NCBI GenBank assembly: GCA_003674045.1
Contig: PENC01000002.1
Location: forward strand, 868,001 to 932,000
DNA length: 64,000 nt
From: Streptomyces griseocarneus
GTDB taxonomy: Bacteria > Actinomycetota > Actinomycetes > Streptomycetales > Streptomycetaceae
Reading direction: 5' to 3'
Shown: positions 44,534-52,557 of the stretch, one piece after another
Layout: each line of letters opens with the position of its first letter
Position numbering within the stretch: the stretch's first letter is position 1
The notes under the pieces: generated by a model
Databases searched by the model: none
What the model was told of the DNA's origin: nothing
The model's input: only the letters and a program-made list of their open reading frames with translations
Translations under genes and position numbers: made by a program

Positions 44534-44665
44534 AACGCCTGTGGAGCCCGTGTAAGACCCGGTAAACCGGGCGGTGGGCGATGAAGCAGGAACCACCCGA
44601 AGACCGCTGCTCAACAATGGCGGCCAGGCGGGAATCCCCCTCGTTTACGAGGGAGAGACGTCAAG
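44470..44665 (+). ncRNA. Probable omega-RNA overlapping the tnpB 3' end
   Basis: The tnpB end and the next 130 bases contain stems CCCGGT/ACCGGG (around 44,558-44,571) and CCCTCGT/ACGAGGG (44,638-44,653) and end at the element's right end, where the guide sequence would begin. Position and stems agree with TnpB omega-RNAs; the 5' limit is a guess. The rest of the gap to 44,887 shows nothing else. Confidence 0.5.
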
Positions 44666-44887
44666 AGTGGCACCTGCGGTACGTAGGTCCGCTGACCGAC
44701 GCGTAGTACGAGGACGCGCCGGTGGCCGGGCCGTCGCGGCCCGGCCACCCTTGCGGTCGGCCCTCGTTCGCCGTCCGCATTCGACCGCTCGTCCGGGGGA
44801 ACTCTTCCCCGATTCCGGGGCGTGAGGCTCTGGCCGCCCCTACCGTGCGCCGTGACCATGTGGGTACGGACCGTGGAGGCGGTTACG

Positions 44888-45706
44888 GTGGCGAAGACTG
44901 GCAGCAAGGCCGAGAACCCGATCTCCTGGCGCTACGCCGGGGACCAGATGATGAAGTGGCGGCACATCGCGGGCGTCTCCCGCGAGGAGTTGGCGGCCGA
45001 GTCCAACTACCAGGTGGAATCCATCAAGTCGATGGAACAGGGTCGGCGTGCGCCGACGTACCGGGCCCTCGAAGTGGCCGACAAAATGTGCCGGGCCAAC
45101 GGGCTGCTGCTGGCCGCGCACCAGTACATGGCGCCCGAGCCGCCCCCGCTTCGCGCTCCGGGGTACCGGACCGCCGAGAGCGAAGCCGTCGCGATCCACG
45201 AGTTCCAGCTCATGCTCATCCCAGGGCTGCTGCAGACCTAGGAGTACGCGAGGGCGCTCCACAACTGCAATATTCCTCTCCTCAGCGACGAAGAGGTCGA
45301 GTATTGGGTTGACATCCGGATGGAGCGTCAAGAGCGCTTGGCGGAAGTGACCGTACTGTTCAACTTCGTGATCCACGAAGCCGCCTTGACGACCATGGTC
45401 GGCGGACGCGAGGTGATGAAGAAGCAACTCCAGCGGCTGCTCGACGCAGGACAACAGCGGAACGTCTTCATTCAGATCTTGCCCGCCGGACTCGGGGCAA
45501 CTCCAGGTCTTTGGGGCGGATTCACCCTGCTTGAAGGGCCTGACGGCGAACGTGTCGTCTATGTCGAAAGCCATGGCACGTCGTCACTGGACGCGACCAG
45601 GAAGAGGGTCGACGACATGACGAAAACCTTCACCACGTTGGGTATGCGGGCTCTGGGCGAGGAAGAGTCCAGGGAGCGCATCCGCGAAGTGATGGAGGAG
45701 CTATGA
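44888..45706 (+). pseudogene. XRE/DUF5753 regulator with in-frame TAG
   Basis: One reading frame of 273 codons with a single TAG at 45,239-45,241. Before it: WRYAGDQMMKWRHIAGVSRE, ELAAESNYQVESIKSMEQGR (helix-turn-helix) and FQLMLIPGLLQT; after it EYARALHNCNIPLL, RMERQERLAEVTVLFNFVIH, FIQILPAGLGATPGLWGGF (DUF5753). The stop falls at the spot where LLQTxEYARA normally runs through, so a single base change of a sense codon explains it. No frame loss occurs downstream and the DUF397 partner is intact, so the mutation is recent, or the stop is read through. GTG at 44,888 follows GGAGGCGG. Confidence 0.85.
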
Positions 45707-45894
45707 GCCGCATGCCGGAGTGGTACAAATCCAGCTACAGCGGAGGGGAGCCCGGCACCACCTGTGTAGAGGCGGTCGGCCTCTACGGAGACGGTGTTCG
45801 CCTCCGGGACTCGAAGCTTGAGCTTCGGGCCCAACTGGCCATACCGGCCCACTCATGGGCCGACTTCATAAGCCACGCCGCCACCGTCGCTTGA
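45703..45894 (+). CDS. DUF397 protein
   Basis: A 63-residue protein: WYKSSYSGGEPGTTCVEAVG and VRLRDSKLE are diagnostic of DUF397, the small partner of XRE/DUF5753 regulators (Scr2/BldB-neighbour-like). It starts at an ATGA overlap with the upstream regulator. Just after it, CTTGAGCTTCGGG recurs (near 45,817 and 45,891), a trace of local duplication. The 236 bases that follow hold TTGACT-N17-GACACT (46,005-46,033), a possible promoter for the next gene. Confidence 0.88.
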   Translation: MSRMPEWYKSSYSGGEPGTTCVEAVGLYGDGVRLRDSKLELRAQLAIPAHSWADFISHAATVA

Positions 45895-46130
45895 GCTTCG
45901 GGATTCGGACGGCGAGACCCGAGCGCCTTATCCAGGGAATGGGTGGTGAAGTTGAACCCACCCACCCTCCCAGTCGCGCCCAACGTGCGCGTACCACACA
46001 TGGATTGACTTTGGGTAGCCAGGTCGCGACACTGCGCGCAAACCGGTAGCGTGCGCCACAGCAAACGGCCCCCGCCGGTGTTGGAGCACCGAACGAGGGC
46101 CTGACCAACAAGATCGAGGTAAGCGATCTC

Positions 46131-47054
46131 ATGGCTGTCGCCCACCCTAGCGCCGACGTGCGCCCATCCGCTCCCCCGTCCATGGCTTCCCCCGGCTTCG
46201 GTAAGTGTTCCGCCCCCGACCAGAAGCCCCGGACCGCCGAAGACTTCACCCACCTGCCCGCCCGCGAGGCGTATATCGCCGCGTACATCGACCGCCTCCC
46301 CGACGGCGCAGCGATCGACATCAAGACCCTCGCCAAGCAGATCGCCGCCTTCGGGCAGATGGCCGTCCGCACCGCCCTCCGCCTCCTCGAAGCCGCAGGC
46401 CACCTCTTCCGCCGCCGCGAAACCGTCGGAGACGGCGGCACCCAGTGGGTCTGGCGCACCTACTTCTCCCGTACCGCCCGCGACGAGTCCTGGTGGAAGC
46501 GGCTCCTCAAGGGCGACGTACCCCCGGACGAACCCAAACCCCAGGAGGAGCCACCCCGCCGCAGTGCGTACGGCATCCTCGCAGGTGCGGGGCTCATCGA
46601 CCCCCGCATGTCCCTCTCCGCAGCCGAATGCGCCGAACTGCGACCCCTGGCCGAGGAATGGCTCGCACGCGGCGCCACCGAGAACGACATCGAACGCGCC
46701 CTCACCGCCAACCTCCCCCCAGAAGTCCACGTCCCCGGAGCCCTCGCCCGCCGACGCCTCACCGCCAAACTCCCCCCGCAACGCGAAGCGCAAGCCGCAC
46801 CCGAGCCCAACGCCCCCATCACGGAGTGCAGAATCTGCCGCGCACCCGCACGCGGCCCACTCTCCGACGGCCGCTGCCGCACCTGCCGAGGCGACGACAA
46901 CCCCCACGAAGGCTGGCTCGGCGAATCCATCGCCGAAGACATCCGCCGCAAAGCCGACGCCGTCCGCGCAGGCATCCGCAGAGGCACCCCGCCACAGGGC
47001 GACCTTCGGGCGCGTCTCCCCCAACTGCCCGCCGCAAACCACCAGTTCGGGTGA
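46131..47054 (+). CDS. Winged-helix-like DNA-binding protein with C-terminal zinc finger
   Basis: A 307-residue protein common in Streptomyces accessory regions. The part around 40-100 (AYIAAYIDRLPDGAAIDIKT, LAKQIAAFGQMAVRTALRLL, LFRRRETVGDGGTQWVWRTY) is a winged helix like MarR/replication-initiator modules; the C-terminal CRICRAPARGPLSDGRCRTC is a zinc ribbon. Such proteins are thought to be plasmid- or transposon-related DNA-binding factors. ATG, with GAGGT upstream. It stands between the Scr1-type regulator and a hydrolase gene. Confidence 0.75.
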   Translation: MAVAHPSADVRPSAPPSMASPGFGKCSAPDQKPRTAEDFTHLPAREAYIAAYIDRLPDGAAIDIKTLAKQIAAFGQMAVRTALRLLEAAGHLFRRRETVGDGGTQWVWRTYFSRTARDESWWKRLLKGDVPPDEPKPQEEPPRRSAYGILAGAGLIDPRMSLSAAECAELRPLAEEWLARGATENDIERALTANLPPEVHVPGALARRRLTAKLPPQREAQAAPEPNAPITECRICRAPARGPLSDGRCRTCRGDDNPHEGWLGESIAEDIRRKADAVRAGIRRGTPPQGDLRARLPQLPAANHQFG

Positions 47055-47143
47055 CTGTTAGGGCCGACCCGTGGCCAGCATGCTGCTGTCTTCGGCTCAG
47101 GTCGGCAGCCCTCGGCTGCCGCACTGCGGAACGTGGAGGCACA

Positions 47144-48235
47144 TTGAGACTCCCCCGAATTCGACATGACATGCGAGCGCGGTGCGCTCTCGGGCTGGCC
47201 GCGCTGCTGGCGGCGGTGTGTGTGCCCGGCGGGGCGGCGCAGGCGGCGTCGGCCTCGTGCCAGGGCGCCGACGTCCCCGTCACCGGTGTGGCGTCGGGGA
47301 CGATGCACGGCACCCTGTGCGTGCCCGCGGGCGGTACGGCCGACACGGCGATGGTGCTGGTGCCCGGCGCGACGTACAACCACACCTACTGGGACTTCCC
47401 GTACCAGCCCGAGACGTACAACTTCCGCCAGGCCATGAACCGTGCCGGGTACGCCACCTTCGTCGTGGACCGGCTCGGGACCGGCGCGAGCTCACGCCCG
47501 CCCAGCGCCCTGCTCACCGCGTCCGCCCAGGCCGAGGCCGTGCACCAGGTGATCCAGGCCCTGCGCGGCGGCCGGATCGGCGGCACGGGCTTCCACAAGG
47601 TCGTCCTCGGCGGCCATTCGCTCGGCTCGCTGATCAGCGTCATCGAAGCGGGCACCTACAACGACGCGGACGGCGTGGTGCTCACCGGCATCACCCACCG
47701 GATCGTCCTCCCGCAGGTCGTGAACATCTTCGTGTCGTCCTTCTACCCGGCGGCACTGGACCCGGCGTTCGCCGGGAAGTCCTACGACCCGGGGTACCTG
47801 ACCACGAGGCCCGGCACCCGGGGCCCCGACTTCTACGCCCCCGCGACCACCGACCCCGAGGTGCTCGCCACGGACGAGGCCACCAAGGACGTGTTCAGCG
47901 CCACCGAGGCGGCCGACGGTCTCGGCGTGTCCGCGCTCCTGCCCTACTCCCGCCAGATCCGGCACCCGGTCCTGGTCGCCATCGGCGGCCAGGACCACTT
48001 CTTCTGCGACTCCCAGGGTGGCAACTGCGCCAGCTCGGCGGCGCTCAAGGCCCAGGAGGATCCGTACTTCGGATCCGCGGCCTGCCTGTCCGCATACGTT
48101 CAGCCCGGGGCCGGCCACGACCTGAATCTGGCCACCAACACCGTCCCGTACCAACAGGCGGTACAGCAGTGGGCCGACACGTTCGTCGGAGCGGGTCCCG
48201 AACCGGCCACGCCGCCCACGAACGCCTGCGGCTAA
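47144..48235 (+). CDS. Secreted alpha/beta hydrolase
   Basis: A 363-residue exported hydrolase. The TTG start lies 5 bases after GGAGG; a signal peptide follows (CALGLAALLAAVCVPGGAAQ). PGATYNHTYWDF resembles the oxyanion loop, GGHSLGS holds the nucleophile Ser, IGGQDHFFC the Asp, GAGHDLNLATN the His. Two extracellular Cys pairs (CDSQGGNC; C in SAACL and final NACG) suggest disulfides. Substrate unknown: esterase or lipase-like. Confidence 0.87.
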   Translation: MRLPRIRHDMRARCALGLAALLAAVCVPGGAAQAASASCQGADVPVTGVASGTMHGTLCVPAGGTADTAMVLVPGATYNHTYWDFPYQPETYNFRQAMNRAGYATFVVDRLGTGASSRPPSALLTASAQAEAVHQVIQALRGGRIGGTGFHKVVLGGHSLGSLISVIEAGTYNDADGVVLTGITHRIVLPQVVNIFVSSFYPAALDPAFAGKSYDPGYLTTRPGTRGPDFYAPATTDPEVLATDEATKDVFSATEAADGLGVSALLPYSRQIRHPVLVAIGGQDHFFCDSQGGNCASSAALKAQEDPYFGSAACLSAYVQPGAGHDLNLATNTVPYQQAVQQWADTFVGAGPEPATPPTNACG

Positions 48236-48287
48236 GACGTGTCCGGTGGGGCAGGTGGCCGACGAAGATTGGCCGCCGTTAAGTCGG

Positions 48288-48731
48288 TCACTTCACCTCC
48301 ACCCGCACCTTCCACGGCGTGACGACATCCGGGCAGGGGTGGCCCTGGCTGGGGTGGCCCTGGCTGGGGCGGCAGTGTCGTGCCGCGCTGAGGGTGGCGG
48401 TGCCGTCCTGCTGGACGTGGAAGCGCGCCTTGGCGCCGCCCCCCGGGGTCGTGCGGCTCGCGGTCCGATGGAGCATCTCGGAGTCGCTCACCGGGATGCT
48501 CCAGGTGTAGGTGAGCCCGTTCTCGTGGTAGCTGGTGAGGGTGACGTCGATGTCGTCACCGGTCCGCGCGGGCACGGTTTTGCCGTCGTCCGCGTTCGTG
48601 AGAGCAACGAGCCCGGCCACCCGGTGCGGTGTCCGGCTGTGAGCAGCCGCCGGCGCCGACGCACATGCCATGACGGTGACCAGGGCCAGCCCCACGCCCC
48701 ATGGAGCGGCAGACCATTTCGTTCCCACCAC
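48288..48731 (-). CDS. Secreted chagasin-like protein
   Basis: A 147-residue exported protein. Signal peptide (WGVGLALVTVMACASAPAAA). TVPARTGDDIDVTLTSYHEN then LTYTWSIPVSD and a C-terminal WKVRVEVK strand resemble the I42/chagasin protease-inhibitor fold, with the N-P-T/G-x-Y-type loop here as NGLTYTW; the assignment is uncertain. A repeat of GGTGGCCCTGGCTGG in the DNA encodes SQGHP twice, beside a Cys pair. GTG at 48,729-48,731 follows GAGGG. It lies downstream of the RiPP-like locus on the same strand, after a terminator. Confidence 0.6.
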   Translation of the reverse strand: MVGTKWSAAPWGVGLALVTVMACASAPAAAHSRTPHRVAGLVALTNADDGKTVPARTGDDIDVTLTSYHENGLTYTWSIPVSDSEMLHRTASRTTPGGGAKARFHVQQDGTATLSAARHCRPSQGHPSQGHPCPDVVTPWKVRVEVK

Positions 48732-48892
48732 GTTTCCCTCCCCTTGGTTCCGCCGGGCCGGACGTCCTTCCCGACGGCAACAGCAGACCTCATCCTTCCG
48801 GTCAGCCCGATGTGACAGCGAAGGGGCGGCTTCGAAACCACCCGACCGACGGGTTGTGGAGCCCGACCCGTCGGACACGTCCCAGGGCCGCA

Positions 48893-48922
48893 GGCCCGGA
48901 AGCCAGGGGCGGCTTCCGGGCC
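48893..48922 (-). terminator. Terminator after the RiPP precursor gene
   Basis: GGCCCGGAAGCC (48,893-48,904) and GGCTTCCGGGCC (48,911-48,922): a perfect 12-bp stem with a 6-base loop. It starts 17 bases past the precursor stop and so ends the P450-precursor unit. Confidence 0.85.
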
Positions 48923-48938
48923 GCCGTGGCCGTGGTGC

Positions 48939-49001
48939 TCAGTACCAGTACCAGTCGCGAGCAGGCTTGTTGCTGAAGATGCGTCGCATCATCGCGGCCA
49001 T
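48939..49001 (-). CDS. Candidate RiPP precursor peptide (20 residues, core DWYWY)
   Basis: A 20-codon gene: leader MAAMMRRIFSNKPAR, then Asp-Trp-Tyr-Trp-Tyr and TGA. The ATG lies 6 bases after the P450 stop and the Shine-Dalgarno GGGAGG is inside the last P450 codons, so the two are translationally coupled. Short basic leaders with a C-terminal aromatic core next to one P450 are the layout of atropopeptides (tryptorubin A core: Ala-Trp-Tyr-Ile-Trp-Tyr), where the P450 makes C-C and C-N bonds between Trp and Tyr. Here the aromatic residues are contiguous, which would be a different core. Codon length, strong RBS and a terminator right after support a real gene. Confidence 0.72.
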   Translation of the reverse strand: MAAMMRRIFSNKPARDWYWY

Positions 49002-49007
49002 GGTTGC

Positions 49008-50162
49008 TCACCTCCCTTCGGTGTCGAGCTCGGTGCGGTGAAGGGTGAACGGTCGCGGGACGTTGCCCTCGGCCATGACCGGGCGGGTGTCGCCGCCGGT
49101 GACGGTCAGGCGGGCGTCGCGGGTGAGGGCGGTCAGGGACTCGGCCAGCAGCGTCTGCGCGACCGCCGCGCCCGCGCAGGCGAAGGGGCCCGCGCCGAAC
49201 GGTACGTAGGAGCCGTGTTCGCCCGGCTCGTCCCAGCGTTCGGGCCGGAACGCATCAGGGTCGGTCCACCGGCCTTTCTCCTGGTGCATCAGGTACGGGC
49301 TGGCGGAGAGGAGGTCACCGGGCCGGAAGGCGACGCCGCCGAATTCGACGGGGTGAGGGATGGTGCGGCCGAGCAGCCAGGGCATCGGGCGGTACCGGAG
49401 TGCCTCGCGTACGACCTGGCCGGCGGGCCAGGGCCACGGCGAATCCGAGGTGTGGTGCAGGCAGGCCAGGAGCACCGACCAGGCGAGCGAAGAGCTGAGG
49501 GGCACCACGATCGCCCGGAACATCATCAGGTGCAGCTCGGCTGCCGTCCGGTCGGTCACTTCGTCGGTGGCACACGCGTCGAGCACGGCGTCCAGCACAT
49601 CACGCGGCTCACCGACGCCGTGTTCCCGGCGGTGCCGCACCTGCTCGGTCACGGCGGCGAGCAGCCTGGCGCGCAGGACCTCCGCCCGTGCCCGCTGCCA
49701 CGCGTGCGGCGCGTGGAACACCACGCCCCCCGCACCCCCGTGCACTGCCTGACGCATCAACCGGCGTGTCCTGGCCGGGGTGATGCCGGGGTGCAGCAGC
49801 AGATCCGTCAGACAGCGGTACACCAACTCGTTCCCGGCTGCGGGCCATCGGCTCACCGCCGGGAGTTCGGCCACCGCCCGGGTCAGTACGGCACGGTACT
49901 GCGGCTCACCGGCCCGCAGGACGTTCCGTACCGCGTGGCCGACCTCGACCTGTGCTCGTCGCGTCGGCAACAGGTCGCCGAAGAACCCCGACCTGCCCGA
50001 GTTGTACTCCGGGCTGCGCAGCAGCGTCTGTGCCAGGTCCGTGTCCCTGACGCAGTAACCGCCCCAGGGAAGCCGGAAAACTCCCGTCGTACTGCGACAC
50101 CGAAGGTTGTCGATGTACTCCAGTGGGTCTCGCCGGAACTGACGCGTTTCCCCGATTCTCAT
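49008..50162 (-). CDS. Cytochrome P450 of the RiPP-crosslinking type
   Basis: A 384-residue P450 unlike the one at 32,084. Heme loop YVPFGAGPFACAGAAVAQT with the Cys; ExxR in VVREALRYRP; PERF-like FRPERWDEP. The I-helix (MMFRAIVVPLSSSLAWSVLL) lacks the usual AGxxT acid-alcohol pair, which suggests chemistry other than hydroxylation, e.g. radical C-C or C-N coupling. It is the first gene of a two-gene unit with the aromatic 20-residue peptide. ATG at 50,162 lies 8 bases after GAGGAG. Redox partners are not nearby. Confidence 0.9.
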   Translation of the reverse strand: MRIGETRQFRRDPLEYIDNLRCRSTTGVFRLPWGGYCVRDTDLAQTLLRSPEYNSGRSGFFGDLLPTRRAQVEVGHAVRNVLRAGEPQYRAVLTRAVAELPAVSRWPAAGNELVYRCLTDLLLHPGITPARTRRLMRQAVHGGAGGVVFHAPHAWQRARAEVLRARLLAAVTEQVRHRREHGVGEPRDVLDAVLDACATDEVTDRTAAELHLMMFRAIVVPLSSSLAWSVLLACLHHTSDSPWPWPAGQVVREALRYRPMPWLLGRTIPHPVEFGGVAFRPGDLLSASPYLMHQEKGRWTDPDAFRPERWDEPGEHGSYVPFGAGPFACAGAAVAQTLLAESLTALTRDARLTVTGGDTRPVMAEGNVPRPFTLHRTELDTEGR

Positions 50163-50266
50163 CGAGTCATCTCCTCGGCGAGTCTCTCGCTGGGGACACT
50201 GAGCACGGCGATGCTGCTCCCCCGCCCCGGAAATGTCCATCGTCATCCGCGACACACGCCACGGCA

Positions 50267-50289
50267 GGCCCGGCGTCGTCCGCCGGGCC
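50267..50289 (-). terminator. Hairpin between GNAT and P450 genes
   Basis: GGCCCGGCG (50,267-50,275), 5-base loop, CGCCGGGCC (50,281-50,289), 20 bases after the GNAT stop. It probably ends the GNAT transcript, so the P450-precursor pair has its own promoter in 50,163-50,266. Confidence 0.7.
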
Positions 50290-50308
50290 GGGCCTACCGC
50301 GACAGGGA

Positions 50309-50824
50309 TCAGCGCAGGCGGCGATCCGGGCTCGTGAGCCCGAACCGGGCAACACCCTCCCGGGTGTTCCACCGGTGGAAGCCGACCTTCTCCAGCACGC
50401 GGATCGAGGACGGATTCGACAGTTCCACGTTGGCGAAGACGGTATGAACGTCCGGCGCGGTGAGGGCGAAGTCGGCGAGGGCCCGGGTCGCCTCGGGGGC
50501 GTAGCCCCGGCCGCGCCGGGAGGCGACGACGCCGTACCCGATCTCGACCGTTCCCTCGCCGGGCGGCCAGAACAGGCCGAGCGAGCCGACCACCAGGCCG
50601 CTGTCACGCTCGATGATCAGTCGATGGCCGTACTCGCCGAGCCAAGCGGGGTACTGGCCGAGGAGGCCCGCGATGACGCGGTCGCCATCCGCCGGGAAGT
50701 CGTCCGCCCAATCGGCCGACCTGGTGTCGGCGACAACGGCCGTGGCTTCGGCCATGGTCCAGGGCCGGAGAACGAGGCGGTCGGTGGTCAGCTGGGCGTG
50801 GGCTGATGCGGTGGAGGAAGTCAC
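50309..50824 (-). CDS. GNAT-family N-acetyltransferase
   Basis: A 171-residue acetyltransferase of the RimJ/RimL-like group. LTTDRLVLRPWTMAEA, GSLGLFWPPGEGTVEIGYGV (strand beta 4), SRRGRGYAPEATRALADFA (acetyl-CoA loop) and NVELSNPSSIRVLEKVGFHR are diagnostic. Substrate is unknown; RimJ-type enzymes acetylate protein or peptide N-termini. GTG start. An 18-codon ORF lies 46 bases upstream. Confidence 0.92.
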   Translation of the reverse strand: MTSSTASAHAQLTTDRLVLRPWTMAEATAVVADTRSADWADDFPADGDRVIAGLLGQYPAWLGEYGHRLIIERDSGLVVGSLGLFWPPGEGTVEIGYGVVASRRGRGYAPEATRALADFALTAPDVHTVFANVELSNPSSIRVLEKVGFHRWNTREGVARFGLTSPDRRLR

Positions 50825-50870
50825 GTGTCACTCCTGGTCGAGGAAAACGACCCGGACCGCGCGGCTCTCG

Positions 50871-50927
50871 CTAGCGCACGGACCGGACAAGGGCATGCTG
50901 AGGACGGCCGACGGCGGCCATATTCAT
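50871..50927 (-). CDS. 18-residue upstream leader peptide (uORF)
   Basis: ATG after a perfect GGGAGG, reading MNMAAVGRPQHALVRSVR and TAG. It ends 46 bases before the GNAT start. Strong ribosome binding and position suggest a regulatory leader; a role in attenuation is inferred. Upstream are two copies of TGATCAC (about 50,944-50,963), a possible operator. Confidence 0.55.
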   Translation of the reverse strand: MNMAAVGRPQHALVRSVR

Positions 50928-51034
50928 CAACCTCCCTTGTCCCGTGATCACGTGTCTGATCACGCGTCTCTCGCGTCGGCGTGACGATAGCGGCCCCTCC
51001 CCGGCCTGGGCAAAGGGTTTTGGCCCGGAGGCCG

Positions 51035-51742
51035 TCAGCCGAGGGTCGCGGTCACCACCGCACCGGCCTCGGTACCGGCCCGGGCCACCAGCGAGCCGTC
51101 GGGTGCCCACACCCCCGACCCGCCGGACGTCTCCCGGTACTCGCCGCTCGGCCCGGCCACGGTCGACAGCACACCCCATACGCCGTGCGCCGTCACCCGC
51201 TCCCCCATGTGCCCGTCCCGGCGGGCCGCCTGCTCGGGGCCCGCGCCGTAGAGCGTGCTGCCGACATACGCGTCGATGCCCAGCGCCGCCGTGTCCGCCG
51301 CGTGCTGTGGCACCGAGACATCGGCGCACACGGCGAGCCCCAGCCGCCACCCGTCGATCTCCAGCACCACCGGCTTCTCGCCCGGGGTGAAGCGGACGCC
51401 CTCGTCCCCGTGCAGGCACGTCTTCGCGTACACCGGCACCGCCCCCTCGCCCGTGACGGCCAGGGTCGCGATGTACTCGCGCCCGTCCTCGCCCCGCAGC
51501 GGCGCTCCGACCAGCGCCGTCGCTCCCGTGGCGCGGCACGCGTCGACGAGCGGCGCGAGCCCGGGGTCGTCCACGGCCACGGCCGGAGCGGCGAGGTCGT
51601 ACCCCGTGAGCGAGAGCTCCGGGAAGACCACCAGGCGCGCCCGCGCGGCCAGCACCGCCTCGGCGTGCAGAGCGGCGTTGGCGGCGACATCCAGATCGAC
51701 GCAGCGGGGCTGCGCGACGGCGACGGTCAGCGGTTCGGGCAT
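51035..51742 (-). CDS. Carbon-nitrogen hydrolase (nitrilase superfamily)
   Basis: A 235-residue hydrolase with the Glu-Lys-Cys triad: Glu in VVFPELSLTGYDL, Lys in VYAKTCLHGDE, Cys in LAVCADVSVPQH. Such enzymes cleave amides (omega-amidase, carbamoylputrescine or nitrilase-like). ATG at 51,740-51,742 follows GGAG. It stands between the leader ORF and the second sigma gene, divergent from the latter. Confidence 0.9.
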   Translation of the reverse strand: MPEPLTVAVAQPRCVDLDVAANAALHAEAVLAARARLVVFPELSLTGYDLAAPAVAVDDPGLAPLVDACRATGATALVGAPLRGEDGREYIATLAVTGEGAVPVYAKTCLHGDEGVRFTPGEKPVVLEIDGWRLGLAVCADVSVPQHAADTAALGIDAYVGSTLYGAGPEQAARRDGHMGERVTAHGVWGVLSTVAGPSGEYRETSGGSGVWAPDGSLVARAGTEAGAVVTATLG

Positions 51743-51858
51743 ACGGTGCTCCAGGTCAGGTGGGGCGAGGCAGAACGCAGATCGATCCAAGCAGATCGTG
51801 ATCTTGCCGGTCGGGGGCACACACGCAGGGAGCCGGGGGCTCGCAAAGGCATGCACAG

Positions 51859-52557
51859 GTGACCCGGATCACTGGAACGCCGATCCGGCTGCGGACAACT
51901 CTCGACGTGAGCCAATCCATACACGACCGCATACGGCGCGGTGACCCGGGCGCCTTCCGGCAGCTCTTCGACGACCATGCCCGGCTGGTCTACCGGCATG
52001 CCGTCCGCGCGACCGGCGGCGACTGGGCCACGGCGGAGGACGTCGTCTCCCTGACCTTCCTGGAGGCGTGGCGGCTGCGCGAGAGACTCCGCGACGAGGG
52101 CGACAGCCCACGGCCATGGCTGATGGGCATCGCCGTGAACGTCCTGCGCAACACCTCCCGCGCCACGCGGCGGCACGAGCATGCGATGGCCCGGCTGCCC
52201 GCGAAAGAGACGATGCCGGACTTCGCCACCGACCTGGTGGGGCGGCTGGCCGACGCCGAACACCTGGCGGTCGCGAAGAAGTCCCTCGGCAAGCTTCGGC
52301 GGTCCGAGCGCGAGGTGATCACCCTGTGCGTCTGGTCCGGCCTCAGCTACGCGGAAGCCGCGGAGGCGCTCGGCGTGCCGGTGGGGACGGTGCGCTCGCG
52401 CCTGTCCCGGGCCCGGGCCCGACTGCGCAAGCTCGCCGATCACGAGCTGCACAAGCCCACCACGGGCAGCACGGAAGCCGGCCTCGGCGGCCCCGCCCTC
52501 GCCCACGACACGATCACCGGCACGCACAGCACGAAGAAGGAGCAGTGGAAGCGATGA
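51859..52557 (+). CDS. ECF-type RNA polymerase sigma factor (second copy of module)
   Basis: A sigma-70 family ECF factor of 232 residues if it starts at the GTG 51,859; the GTG at 51,907 (SQSIHDRIRRGDPGAF) fits the usual length better, but neither has a clear Shine-Dalgarno. Region 2: RQLFDDHARLVYRHAVRAT, AEDVVSLTFLEAWRLRERL, PWLMGIAVNVLRNTSRATRR. Region 4: LRRSEREVITLCVWSGLSYA, EAAEALGVPVGTVRSRLSRA. Coupled by ATGA to the next gene. Confidence 0.88.
   Translation: MTRITGTPIRLRTTLDVSQSIHDRIRRGDPGAFRQLFDDHARLVYRHAVRATGGDWATAEDVVSLTFLEAWRLRERLRDEGDSPRPWLMGIAVNVLRNTSRATRRHEHAMARLPAKETMPDFATDLVGRLADAEHLAVAKKSLGKLRRSEREVITLCVWSGLSYAEAAEALGVPVGTVRSRLSRARARLRKLADHELHKPTTGSTEAGLGGPALAHDTITGTHSTKKEQWKR

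Larger units (their letters stand above)
43355..44665 (+). mobile_element. IS200/IS605-group element with TnpB only
   Basis: A tnpB gene and a right-end structure GGAATCCCCCTCGTTTACGA then GGGAGAGACGTCAAG with a 7-bp stem (44,638-44,653), typical for the right end of this group. No TnpA (Y1 transposase) gene is near, so it moves in trans or is fixed. The left end, between the RHH start and tnpB, is only estimated. Confidence 0.65.

Noticed and set aside
50309..50824. GNAT gene as third member of the P450-peptide operon
   Set aside because: A 9-bp hairpin and 146 bases separate it from the P450; N-acetylation of the product is possible but not supported.
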